From the NCBI GenBank assembly GCA_027306505.1, contig DAHUZP010000057.1:62001-126000 (forward strand): a stretch of 64,000 nt of DNA, given 5' to 3'. Below are positions 41,252 through 49,322 of the stretch, piece after piece. The translations under genes and the position numbers were made by a program. Below the pieces are notes generated by a model, which worked only from the letters and a program-made list of their open reading frames with translations, was not told the origin of the DNA and did not search any database. The first letter of the stretch is position 1. Every line of letters begins with the position of its first letter. This stretch comes from Thermoplasmata archaeon (GTDB lineage: Archaea; Thermoplasmatota; Thermoplasmata; Lutacidiplasmatales; UBA184).

Positions 41252-41303
41252 GTCGGAGCTCGGAGCGGAGAACCCGCCCCTCTCCACGGGCCGAGGCAGT
41301 CCC

Positions 41304-41310
41304 CTTATAC
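41304..41310 (+). promoter_or_regulatory. TATA box for the ABC transporter operon
   Basis: cttatac is centred 26 bases before the GTG at 41333, supporting a leaderless GTG start. Confidence 0.55.
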
Positions 41311-41332
41311 CGGGGACCGCCCTTCCCCGCCT

Positions 41333-42241
41333 GTGCTGGAGTTCTCGGGTCTCTCGAAGAGGTACCCGACCTCGCGCGAGCCCGCGCTCCTCGGTTTCGA
41401 CCTCCAGGTACGGGACGGGGAGATCGTAGGCCTGGTGGGCCTCAACGGCGCGGGCAAGACCTCCGCGATCCGCATAGCGGCGGGCGTTGCCCTTCCCAGC
41501 GACGGCACGGTGCGGGTCGATGGCCACGATATCGTGGGGGAGAAGCGTATCGCCTCCGCCCACCTGGGGTGGGTCCCGGAGTTCCCGAACTTCGAGCCGC
41601 AAGGGCGGGCGCTGGAGCTCCTCGAGTACTTCGCCGGCTACTATGCGCTCGAACCCGGGAAGACCTCGGAGTGGATCCGGTTCCTGCTGAAGCAGGTGGG
41701 GCTCGCCGGCCGGGAGTACGACCGGGTCGGCACCTACTCCCAGGGGATGAAGAAACGGTTCGCTCTCGCGGCGTCGCTGCTCCATCGGCCCAAGAACCTC
41801 CTCCTGGACGAGCTCCTGAACGGCCTGGACCCGGAGGGGATCCGCTTCGCCCGCCACCTCATCCTGTCCCTCCGATCGCAGGGCTGCGCGATCCTGCTCT
41901 CCTCCCACATCTTGACGGAGGTGGAGCAGCTCGCCGACCGGATCGCCTTCGTGCACAAGGGGAAGCTCCTTCGCCTCCTCCCCCACCAGGAACTGGACCG
42001 GGCGCCCGGGACCCGCCTGCGGGTACAGGTCACCCACCCCGCGGATGGGGCGTTGGAGTACCTGCGGACCGTGGGACCGACCGTCTGGGAGGGACGCAGC
42101 TACGTCGTCACCTCCCCCCAGGTCGGGCCGCACCAGGTGAACCGGGAGCTCCTCCAGCGCGGCTACGAGGTGAAGGAGCTCCACACCGAGCGCGAGGACC
42201 TGGAGAGCTACTTCTTCCGGCTCATCGAGGAGGCGGGATGA
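41333..42241 (+). CDS. ABC transporter ATP-binding protein
   Basis: A 302-residue ABC-2 type ATPase. Walker A is GLNGAGKTSA (about 36-45). The signature motif is degenerate, YSQGMKKRFALAASLL. Walker B is NLLLDELLNGLDPEG, where Pro of the usual DEPTNGLD is Leu, and the switch His lies in ILLSSHILTEVEQLADR. A C-terminal accessory domain of about 80 residues follows. It should power the permease encoded immediately downstream (ATGA overlap). The cargo is unknown; lipids, peptides or polysaccharides are typical for this class. Confidence 0.92.
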   Translation: MLEFSGLSKRYPTSREPALLGFDLQVRDGEIVGLVGLNGAGKTSAIRIAAGVALPSDGTVRVDGHDIVGEKRIASAHLGWVPEFPNFEPQGRALELLEYFAGYYALEPGKTSEWIRFLLKQVGLAGREYDRVGTYSQGMKKRFALAASLLHRPKNLLLDELLNGLDPEGIRFARHLILSLRSQGCAILLSSHILTEVEQLADRIAFVHKGKLLRLLPHQELDRAPGTRLRVQVTHPADGALEYLRTVGPTVWEGRSYVVTSPQVGPHQVNRELLQRGYEVKELHTEREDLESYFFRLIEEAG

Positions 42242-43071
42242 ACCCGTTCCTCTACGACATCTACCGGGTGCTCCGCAACCGGGGCGTGATCCTCCTGATC
42301 GCGCTGACCGGTTTGCTCGCCCTGACGGCGCTCACGATCTTCAACGCGTTCACGAGCTCCCAGGGGCTCGCCTCGGTGATCTCCCCCCAGCGGACGGTCC
42401 TGCTGATCATGGGGCTCATCTACGGGTTCTTCGTCCCCGTCATGGGGATCCAGACCGGCTACAGCACCTATGCCAGGGACCGGGCGACGGGGGTGCTCGA
42501 CACCGTGCTCGTCCGGCCGGTCACGCGCACGCAGATCATCCTCTCCCGCTACCTCGCGGTCCTCGTGGCCTCCGCCCTGGGCATCGGGGGCGCGCTCGCT
42601 CTCCTCGATGTGATGGACCTCGTGGAGGTGGGGGCGGCCCTTCCCCTGGGACAGCTCGTGGGGCTCTACATCGGGCTCGTCGTGGAGGCGGTCGCCTTCG
42701 CGGGCATCCTCTTCCTGATTGCGCACCTGGTCCGCTCTCCCGGGGCGATCATGGGCTCCGCCGTGGTCGTGTTCGTCCTCATCGACATCGTCTGGTTCTT
42801 CCTGCTCCTCTTCGTGGGCGTGCTCCTGGGGGGCCTCACCTCGGCCCAGGGGCAGGCCCAGGTCGTCGCTCTCGAGTACGTGGACCCGGCGGGCTACCCG
42901 TTCCTCATGCTCGCCTGGGTGCAGGGGGGCCTCTTCGGCGATGTCATCTCGCCCCCCGCGGGAGGGCTCGCGAGCATCGGGCTCACCTTGGGGGGGCTCG
43001 CGGTCGCGGGGGCCTTCTGGTCCACCGTGCCCTTCGCTCTCTCGCTCTGGCTCGCTCGCCGGCGTGACTGA
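42238..43071 (+). CDS. ABC-2 type transporter permease
   Basis: A 277-residue integral membrane protein with six predicted helices and the ABC-2 hallmark segment GYSTYARDRATGVLDTVLVRPVTRTQIILSRYLAV between the second and third helices. It is translationally coupled to the ATPase. Together they form a probable homodimeric exporter or natA/B-like complex. The frame open upstream of 42238 overlaps the ATPase gene and is not coding. The gene converges on vkor with a 48-base gap. Confidence 0.9.
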   Translation: MNPFLYDIYRVLRNRGVILLIALTGLLALTALTIFNAFTSSQGLASVISPQRTVLLIMGLIYGFFVPVMGIQTGYSTYARDRATGVLDTVLVRPVTRTQIILSRYLAVLVASALGIGGALALLDVMDLVEVGAALPLGQLVGLYIGLVVEAVAFAGILFLIAHLVRSPGAIMGSAVVVFVLIDIVWFFLLLFVGVLLGGLTSAQGQAQVVALEYVDPAGYPFLMLAWVQGGLFGDVISPPAGGLASIGLTLGGLAVAGAFWSTVPFALSLWLARRRD

Positions 43072-43119
43072 ACCCCTCCTTCGAGATGGGCCCAGGCGGG
43101 CGTTCGACGGAGGGTCGTC

Positions 43120-43713
43120 TCAGGACGTCCCCCCCGAGGCGGCGAGGTCCTCGGGCTCGGAGGCACGAGCGCCCCGGCGGGCGCCTCCCTCCTTCGGGGA
43201 GGGCGGGGTGTCCTCCTCCTCCTCTTCCTCGTGGTGCGAAGGTCCCGAGCTGTCCGCGGCCTCCTCGCGCAAGGCCCCTCGGCGGAGCCGGACCAGCCCC
43301 AGGACACAGCCGAGGACCCCCAGGTTCGAGAGGTAGGAGCCGAGGCAGACCGGGCAGAACACGGGGGGCGTGATGAGGAAGAGCTCGGTGTAGGCAAGGA
43401 CGACGGTGACGCCGACCGCCGTTAGCGAGAGCCCCAGCAGGAGCTGCAGCAGCCGGTGGTCATAGGTACGCTGGAGCATCGCTTCGACCACGATCATCAC
43501 GATGAACCCTCCCACGCCGATCGACCAGTCCGGGACCGGTCCGATGTGGGAGTAGGCGCTCGCGTCCACCCGGGCGCAGGAGAAGAACGGATTGAGGCTG
43601 CAGACCGATTGCAGCGCCGTGTCGAGGGACTCGAACATCGCGAAGAGGCTGAATCCGAGGCCGACGATGAGGAAGGCCCACGTCCCCCTATGCAGGACCT
43701 CCGCCGAGACCAT
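43120..43713 (-). CDS. vitamin K epoxide reductase (VKOR) family thiol oxidoreductase
   Basis: A 197-residue four-helix membrane protein. The active-site CPVC is at residues 120-123 near the end of the last helices. The loop cysteine pair C38 and C46 (SVCSLNPFFSCARV) lies between helices 1 and 2, exactly as in VKOR and DsbB-like enzymes. It should pass electrons from an extracytoplasmic thioredoxin-like partner to quinone and so drive disulfide formation. A long acidic, Ser/Glu-rich cytoplasmic tail follows. The two DUF929 proteins encoded just upstream on the same strand are the likely partners. Confidence 0.9.
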   Translation of the reverse strand: MVSAEVLHRGTWAFLIVGLGFSLFAMFESLDTALQSVCSLNPFFSCARVDASAYSHIGPVPDWSIGVGGFIVMIVVEAMLQRTYDHRLLQLLLGLSLTAVGVTVVLAYTELFLITPPVFCPVCLGSYLSNLGVLGCVLGLVRLRRGALREEAADSSGPSHHEEEEEEDTPPSPKEGGARRGARASEPEDLAASGGTS

Positions 43714-43814
43714 CCGGCCCCCTTTTCCCTCGCGCTGACCCTACGGACCCGAGCTCAGTATTTCACTCGTCCGGCGGTACCTCTCGCTCCATGCCGTGCG
43801 AGGTCCCGACCCCG

Positions 43815-45017
43815 CTAGGTGATCCCGTCGAGCACGGCGATGACCGCGGGGTCGTTCTTGACCGCGGACGGTCCGGCCCCTGGACCCTGGGCCATTTGGA
43901 CGACCTTCAGCAGGAAGGCCTCCAGGTCGATCTGGGCCGTGTGGATCGCGTTGTAGACGGGCCCTGTGCCGGAGCTGAGGTCGGACTCGATCTGCTGGGC
44001 GGTGAGGGGCGTGCCCGAGGCGGTTCCACAGCCGCTGGAGAGCAGGCAGCCGGGGTCCACGAGGCTCGCGGCATGGATGTAGAGGCCTCCGACCACGACG
44101 AAGGGGATGCTCGTGGACGAGTCGTAGGCGGAGATGTAGGCCTTCTCCGGGCAGCCGGGCTCGACAGGACTGACCGTGGACTGCACGGTCTCCTTCACGT
44201 CCCAGGTGATGTAGGTCCCCTGCAGGGTCGAGGAGTCCAGCAGGACCTCGGAGACGCCGATCCCGTTCCCGTAGGAGTCGCTGGGGTCGGAGTGGCCGTA
44301 GCTCGTTCCGCTGAGCGTGCCGAACGCCTGCAGCGCGCCCCGAAGGGCCCAGCTGGAGGCGGAGCAGTACGGGCAGGCGGTCGAGCCCCAGTAGAACAAC
44401 ACCGGCTGATTGCCGGAGGACCAGATCGGGTTGTTCGCCTTGACCCAGCTACCCTGGGTCGAACCGCTGTGCTCGGGCGTGGTGCTCGCGCTGAGGTTGG
44501 GGCAGTTCGCCCCGTACGCCACAAGGACGAGACCGGCCGTCACGACGAGCGCGACGACCACCCCTGCCGTCACGTTGCGCTTCCAGCTGCGGAGGGCCTC
44601 CTTGCTCGAGATGACGAAGCTCACGGCGAGCAGGACCGCGCCGACGGCAGCCACGAGGACCAGGGTGAACAGAGGGACGATCGCGGAGACCAAGGGGACG
44701 CCGAGGCTGATCGCGGCGGGGATGGCCCCCGCGAGGACGATCACGGTCCCGAGCAGGGCGAGGAGCCCCCAGCGTCGGCCGCGCCGATCCAGGGCCTTCT
44801 GCCCCTTCTCCTCGCGGCCCCGCGAGCTGGAGGAGGCGGAGCCCGACCGACGCTCGCGCTGGCGCTTCGAGCGGCGCTGCAGGTAGAGGCTCTTGAGGGC
44901 GAGGCCTGGCCTCTGGGTGCCGGGCGGGGGGGAGAATCCTACCTTCTCGTCGTCGGCGATCTCCTCCCAGCTGAGCCCGCGGCCCCGCAGCTGCTCGACG
45001 CGCGCCCAGTCCGTCAA
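43815..45017 (-). CDS. DUF929-type membrane thioredoxin-like protein 1
   Basis: A 400-residue protein in three parts. Residues 1-50 are a cytosolic motif shared with its paralogue (MTDWARVEQLRGRGLSWEEI, then GFSPP and RPGLALKSLYLQRRS). Three membrane helices follow (about 84-105, 108-134, 150-168). The extracytoplasmic domain has a redox CPYC at 215-218 within GSTACPYCSASSWALRGAL, matching DUF929, and the cis-loop-like IPFVVVGGLYIH. It probably introduces or isomerises disulfides in exported proteins and is reoxidised by the VKOR encoded downstream. A TATA-like cacatatagg at 45114-45123 suggests its own promoter. Confidence 0.85.
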   Translation of the reverse strand: MTDWARVEQLRGRGLSWEEIADDEKVGFSPPPGTQRPGLALKSLYLQRRSKRQRERRSGSASSSSRGREEKGQKALDRRGRRWGLLALLGTVIVLAGAIPAAISLGVPLVSAIVPLFTLVLVAAVGAVLLAVSFVISSKEALRSWKRNVTAGVVVALVVTAGLVLVAYGANCPNLSASTTPEHSGSTQGSWVKANNPIWSSGNQPVLFYWGSTACPYCSASSWALRGALQAFGTLSGTSYGHSDPSDSYGNGIGVSEVLLDSSTLQGTYITWDVKETVQSTVSPVEPGCPEKAYISAYDSSTSIPFVVVGGLYIHAASLVDPGCLLSSGCGTASGTPLTAQQIESDLSSGTGPVYNAIHTAQIDLEAFLLKVVQMAQGPGAGPSAVKNDPAVIAVLDGIT

Positions 45018-45194
45018 GCCGACGCTCCCGCGCAGACGCCGGTCGGACCGCCGGTGGCACGCCCGTTCGAAGGTCCCCTGAAGGACATCGTCGAGCGCTC
45101 CAGTCGCGCACCCCTATATGTGTGCCCAGTGGACCATGGGGTCGGTGGAGGGGCCCCCTCCCCCGAGGTGGCCTGGGGGGTGTCGGTGGGCCGT

Positions 45195-46385
45195 CTAGGT
45201 GATCCCCTGGAGGTCCGAGGAGACCTGGGGATTGGTGCTGACCGCGGAGGGGATCGGGATGCCGGCCAACTGGTCGGCCTTCGCCATGTAGGCCTCGAGC
45301 CAGAACTGGGCGGGTAGGATCGCGGCGCAGTCGGCGGCCCCCGAAGGGTTGGTCCCGCAGGACTGCAGGTCGCCGGCGACCGTGTTAGGGGACTCGGGCG
45401 TACCGCTCGGAGAGAGCGCACTGGGGCTGACGAGGCTGCCCGTGTGGACAAAGATCCCGCCGATGACCACGAAGGGGATACCCCCGTTCGTGTTGTAGGC
45501 CACCTCGTAGGCCGATTGCGGGCACCCCGGGCTCGGGACGGTGATCTGCGTGGGGTCGGTCCCCTCGAAGACCTGCCAGGAGATGTAGGGCCCCTGGGAG
45601 ACCGAGCCGGACAGCTCGACCTCAGGGGTGTTCGGGTAGACGTCGTTCGGGTTCGAGGTACCCCAAACGGTCCCGCTGAACGAACTGGAGAAGTTCCGCA
45701 CCGCCCCGTTGACGGCCCAACTGGACGCGGAACAGTACGGGCAGGCGATCGAGCCTAGGAAGAAGACCACGGGCTGGTTGTTCTGGGTCCAGAGGGGATT
45801 GCCCACCCGTACCCAACCGGTATCACCCGCGGGGCCAGGCTCGCCGTGCTTGGTGGTGGAGAGGTTGGGGCAACCCTCGCTGAGCGAGACCGAGGCGATG
45901 ATCCCGGCGGTCGCGACCCCCAAGATGATCCCCGCGATGAGGGCTCCCTTCCACAGCGCGAGCGCTTTGCCGCTCCCGATGATGAAGGAGACCCCGACGA
46001 GGCCGAGCCCGACGACGGCCATCGCGATGAGGGCGATGGAGGGGACGACCGCGAAGATGAGCGAGGAGCCCAGGCTCGCGAGCAGCGGGACCGCGGCGGT
46101 GAGGGCCAGCAGGATCCCGACGAAAGCGACCACGCGGACGATCCTATTGCGCGTCCAGCCCTTGAGCTCTCCCGAGGCGTCACGCCTCCCACCGGCTCCG
46201 TCCTCCGAAGCGCCCTTTCCCAGTCGCTTGGTCCGGGAGCGTCGCTGGAAGTACAACCCCTTGAGGGCTAGCCCTGGCCGACCGGCCCCCTCGGGGGGCG
46301 CGAAGCCGATCTTGGGATCCTCGGCGATCTCGTCCCAGCCGAGGCCCTTCGCCCTCAGCCTCTCCACGCGTTCCCAGTCGGTCAT
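45195..46385 (-). CDS. DUF929-type membrane thioredoxin-like protein 2
   Basis: A 396-residue paralogue of the protein at 43815-45017 with collinear layout. It has the N-terminal MTDWERVERLRAKGLGWDEI and RPGLALKGLYFQRRS, three membrane helices (about 83-103, 106-134, 147-165) and CPYC at 215-218 in GSIACPYCSASSWAVNGAV. The extracytoplasmic part keeps IPFVVIGGIFVH. The ATG at 46385 aligns with the paralogue's start; the longer frame to 46445 does not. The duplication is old enough for the extracytoplasmic parts to have diverged widely, so the two may serve different clients. Confidence 0.85.
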   Translation of the reverse strand: MTDWERVERLRAKGLGWDEIAEDPKIGFAPPEGAGRPGLALKGLYFQRRSRTKRLGKGASEDGAGGRRDASGELKGWTRNRIVRVVAFVGILLALTAAVPLLASLGSSLIFAVVPSIALIAMAVVGLGLVGVSFIIGSGKALALWKGALIAGIILGVATAGIIASVSLSEGCPNLSTTKHGEPGPAGDTGWVRVGNPLWTQNNQPVVFFLGSIACPYCSASSWAVNGAVRNFSSSFSGTVWGTSNPNDVYPNTPEVELSGSVSQGPYISWQVFEGTDPTQITVPSPGCPQSAYEVAYNTNGGIPFVVIGGIFVHTGSLVSPSALSPSGTPESPNTVAGDLQSCGTNPSGAADCAAILPAQFWLEAYMAKADQLAGIPIPSAVSTNPQVSSDLQGIT

Positions 46386-46551
46386 CGCTCGCCCGTTCGG
46401 ACCTGGTATGGGCGAGCGGCTCCCTTGAGAGGGGCCGGACGCCACCCTGCGGTCGGGGGCGACCCATTCGGGGGGGGTTCAAGTCGCTTCTGCTATGGGA
46501 CAGCCCTTCGGTCCTAGGTCTTGCGCCCGGGTCCCGGGCCCTGAAAGAGCC

Positions 46552-46558
46552 CATATCC
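46552..46558 (+). promoter_or_regulatory. TATA-like box for cobT
   Basis: catatcc is centred 27 bases before the ATG at 46582, leaderless spacing. Confidence 0.4.
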
Positions 46559-46581
46559 TAGCTCCCTCTCTCCCCGGAGCG

Positions 46582-47856
46582 ATGCCCCGGGACCTGGTGC
46601 AGGAGACCGCAAAGGCCATCGGGCTCCCAGACGAGGAGGCCCGTCAGGCCGCACGGGCACGCTGGTCCATCCTGGCGACCGCCGAGGGGAGCCTAGGGCG
46701 CCTTCAGTCCCTCGGGGAGGACCTCGCCGCGATCCGAGGCAAGGAGCAGCCGGCCTTCCACCACAAGGCGGTGGTGGTCTTCGTCGCGGACCACGGGGTG
46801 ACCGAGGAAGGCGTGAGCGCCCACCCCGCCTCCCTCACGGCAGCGATGCTCCAGAACCTCCTCGACGGTGGCTCCGCGATCACGGTCTTCGCGCGCTTCC
46901 TTCGGGCCGAGCTCAACGTGGTCGATGTGGGCGTCGATGCCCCGCCGTTGCCCCCGCGACCCGGGTTCTTCTCCCGCAAGGTCGCCCGCGGCACTCGGAA
47001 CTTCGCGCGCGAGCCGGCGATGAGCTCCGAGCAGGCAAGGGAATCGGTCCGGGTCGGGGTCGAGGTCGCGCTGACCCTCATCAACTCCGGGGTGGACCTG
47101 CTCGCGGTAGGGGACCTCGGCATCGGGAACACCACGGCGGCGGCCGCCGTGCTGGGAGCCCTCACCGGTCTTCCGGCGGAGCAGCTGGTCGGGCCGGGGA
47201 GCGGAGGCAACCAGCAGCAGATGCGCCGCAAACTGACGGTCGTCTCCAGTGCGCTGGAGCGCCACGTCCCCCGCCGCGAGAACCCCTGGGAGGTCTTGGA
47301 GGCCGTGGGGGGCTTCGAGATCGGTGCCATGGCTGGAGCCTACCTCGCCGCCGCCTCCCGCAGGGTGCCGGTGATCGTCGACGGGCTCACGGCGGCCTCG
47401 GCGGCGCTGCTAGCGACCGTGATCGCCCCCCGCCTGCGCCCCTTCCTGGTCCCCTCCCACGTGTCTAACGAACCCGGGCACAAGGTCGCCCTGGACGCGC
47501 TCGGGCTGCAGCCCTACTTCGACTTCTCCACGCAGATGGGCGAGGGAACGAGCGCCGCGCTCCAGATGGGGCTCTGCGACCTCGCGAGCCGTCTGCTACG
47601 GGAGATGGCGACCACGGACGAGGTCGCGGCGGCACGCACCCGGCGCGAAGAGGGGTCAGAAGGCTCCCAAGCCCCCCCCAACCTCGATGCCCGGAACTGG
47701 GAGGCTCGCAGCCAAGCGCCCCGCCCCCGCCCTTCGGGGGCCCCCGGATCTCACGCTCCCCCCGCGGCCAGCCTGCCTCTGGGGCCAGGGACCGCGCCTT
47801 CTCCTCCGCCTTCCGCCCCCCGCTCGGACGCCCGCGGCCCGGCCGCTTCTCGATGA
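46582..47856 (+). CDS. cobT: nicotinate-nucleotide:dimethylbenzimidazole (alpha-ribazole) phosphoribosyltransferase family
   Basis: A 424-residue CobT homologue, activating the lower ligand base of cobamides. Core motifs are VVVFVADHGVTEEGVSAHP, VVDVGVDA, LLAVGDLGIGNTTAAAA, VGGFEIGAMAGAYLAAA, VPVIVDGLTAASAAL and the segment around the catalytic glutamate, MGEGTSAALQMGL. The catalytic part ends near residue 350. The last 75 residues are Pro/Ala/Ser-rich and disordered, longer than usual. Its stop overlaps the Nudix gene by ATGA. Confidence 0.92.
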   Translation: MPRDLVQETAKAIGLPDEEARQAARARWSILATAEGSLGRLQSLGEDLAAIRGKEQPAFHHKAVVVFVADHGVTEEGVSAHPASLTAAMLQNLLDGGSAITVFARFLRAELNVVDVGVDAPPLPPRPGFFSRKVARGTRNFAREPAMSSEQARESVRVGVEVALTLINSGVDLLAVGDLGIGNTTAAAAVLGALTGLPAEQLVGPGSGGNQQQMRRKLTVVSSALERHVPRRENPWEVLEAVGGFEIGAMAGAYLAAASRRVPVIVDGLTAASAALLATVIAPRLRPFLVPSHVSNEPGHKVALDALGLQPYFDFSTQMGEGTSAALQMGLCDLASRLLREMATTDEVAAARTRREEGSEGSQAPPNLDARNWEARSQAPRPRPSGAPGSHAPPAASLPLGPGTAPSPPPSAPRSDARGPAASR

Positions 47857-48503
47857 GCCCCGCATCGGTCCCCAGCGAACCTACGGCGGGACCGGGTCCC
47901 CACCGCACATCCTGGAAGCTCTACCGTGACCTCAGTCAGCGCCCGGAGGTGTCGCTCCCCCGGGTCGGGAGCCACCAGGCCGAGGGCCCCCTGAGCGGAG
48001 AGGCGGCGGTCCTGGTGCTCTTCCGAACCAGGCCCCGGGGCGTGGAGATCCTGCTCATCCGGCGCGCGAAGCGAGAAGGGGACCCCTGGTCCGGGCAGGT
48101 CTCCCTGCCCGGAGGAAGGCGCGACCCGGAGGACCCCGACCTGCAGGCGACCGCCCTACGGGAGACCGAGGAGGAGGTGGGGCTCGACGCTACGGTCCTC
48201 GAAGGGCCCCCCGTCTTCGCCGGCGTCCGGGCCCCCGCGAACCGGCCCTCGCTCCACGTGGGCGTCTTCCTTGGGGTGCTCCGCGACGGCTCCACGGCCG
48301 AGGCCCACAGCAGTCCGGAGGCGGACGAGGTGTTCTGGGCCCCCCTTCACGAGCTCCACGCTTCCGACCGCGAGGTCGAGGTGAGCACGCCCCGGGGCCC
48401 CTGGAGGGCCGAGGGGTTCCACTTCCAGGGGCACGTGGTCTGGGGGCTTACGCGCCGGATCCTGCTCGACGTCCTCGCCCGCTACGGGACGGAGCTCCGC
48501 TGA
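47853..48503 (+). CDS. Nudix hydrolase, CoA-pyrophosphatase-like
   Basis: A 216-residue Nudix protein. The Nudix segment reads SLPGGRRDPEDPDL and then ATALRETEEEVGL. The two-residue longer spacing before ATALRE is the form seen in coenzyme A diphosphatases rather than MutT. It would hydrolyse CoA or acyl-CoA to 4'-phosphopantetheine derivatives and 3',5'-ADP, which suits a cell with heavy acyl-CoA traffic. The first 45 residues are not conserved-looking. It is translationally coupled to cobT. Confidence 0.85.
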   Translation: MSPASVPSEPTAGPGPHRTSWKLYRDLSQRPEVSLPRVGSHQAEGPLSGEAAVLVLFRTRPRGVEILLIRRAKREGDPWSGQVSLPGGRRDPEDPDLQATALRETEEEVGLDATVLEGPPVFAGVRAPANRPSLHVGVFLGVLRDGSTAEAHSSPEADEVFWAPLHELHASDREVEVSTPRGPWRAEGFHFQGHVVWGLTRRILLDVLARYGTELR

Positions 48504-48512
48504 GAAGGGCTG

Positions 48513-48525
48513 GCGCCCCGGGCGC
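48513..48525. terminator. short GC hairpin between convergent genes
   Basis: gcgcc-ccg-ggcgc lies in the 31-base gap between the Nudix gene and the converging membrane protein. It is weak evidence for a shared 3' structure. Confidence 0.25.
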
Positions 48526-48534
48526 GGAGGGTCC

Positions 48535-49254
48535 TTAAGCGCCGATCGGCCGCCGGAACGGCTGATAGCTCGGCGCGCGCTGCGTCAGCTGGTTCGCGCG
48601 CTTCACGCCGTGACGGTAGGCGGCCCACGTGATGAAAAGGGCGACCGCGACCGCCATGAGGAGGATCACGGCGAGGTTCCCGTTGTTGCGCGAGTTCCCC
48701 CCGCTGAGGGTCTTGTACGCGCTCCTGAAGCCCTCCGCGTAGACGGCGATGTCGAGGACCTCCGCAAAGACGTTCCAGATCGACACCGCGATGCTCCCGA
48801 AGGAGCGCCGGCGGTAGGCGATGACGATGGACTGGACCGTCACCACGAGGCCGAAGCCGATGATCATCGCCCCGAAGACCAGGAAGTCGAAGGCGAGGAT
48901 GACGTTGAGCGAGCCCACGCCGATGTAGCCCAAGTAGAGGGCGAGGAACCCGAAGACGACCATCATCACGTAGGACATCCCTGCAAAGGCGAGCCCGAGC
49001 GCCGCGTAGGCCGCGTACTTCGCGAGCCTAGGGGCGGCCTGTCCCGGGGAGTTCTTGAGAACCGTCAGCGAGAAGCCGGAACTGTAGGCGTTCCAGATCG
49101 AGATCGCGAAGTCCACCCCCAGGAAAACGATCAGCAGGGCGTAACCCAAGTTCAGCACGCGGTGTCGAGCCGTGGGGAGTTCATGAGGGCTCGGGGAGCT
49201 CTGGGGATTCGAAGGAGAGCGGGGGCTTCCCAAGGCCCCGCCGAATATCGGCAA
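48535..49254 (-). CDS. polytopic membrane protein of unknown function
   Basis: About 239 residues with five or six membrane helices (for example YALLIVFLGVDFAISIW, YVMMVVFGFLALYLGYIG, FLVFGAMIIGFGLVVTVQSI and LAVILLMAVAVALFITWAAY). No transporter or enzyme signature is visible. The open frame extends to an ATG at 49329, but the TATA-like box at 49281-49290 lies downstream of that codon. The TTG at 49254, 31 bases after the box, is therefore preferred; a GTG at 49158 is also possible. It diverges from the TBP gene through a shared AT-rich island. Confidence 0.6.
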   Translation of the reverse strand: MPIFGGALGSPRSPSNPQSSPSPHELPTARHRVLNLGYALLIVFLGVDFAISIWNAYSSGFSLTVLKNSPGQAAPRLAKYAAYAALGLAFAGMSYVMMVVFGFLALYLGYIGVGSLNVILAFDFLVFGAMIIGFGLVVTVQSIVIAYRRRSFGSIAVSIWNVFAEVLDIAVYAEGFRSAYKTLSGGNSRNNGNLAVILLMAVAVALFITWAAYRHGVKRANQLTQRAPSYQPFRRPIGA

Positions 49255-49280
49255 GGGGTTTCGCAGACCGTCACCGATAC

Positions 49281-49290
49281 ATTTAAAAAT
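49281..49290 (-). promoter_or_regulatory. TATA-like box for the membrane protein gene
   Basis: The minus strand reads atttttaaat, one half of a 24-base AT-rich island lying between divergent genes. Confidence 0.5.
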
Positions 49291-49294
49291 GCCC

Positions 49295-49303
49295 CTTAAA
49301 TAG
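49295..49303 (+). promoter_or_regulatory. TATA box for the TBP gene
   Basis: cttaaatag is centred about 24 bases before the ATG at 49323, leaderless spacing. It lies next to the box for the opposite gene, so TBP binding here could affect both directions. Confidence 0.55.
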
Positions 49304-49322
49304 TCGCTTGGGGCCGCTATCG

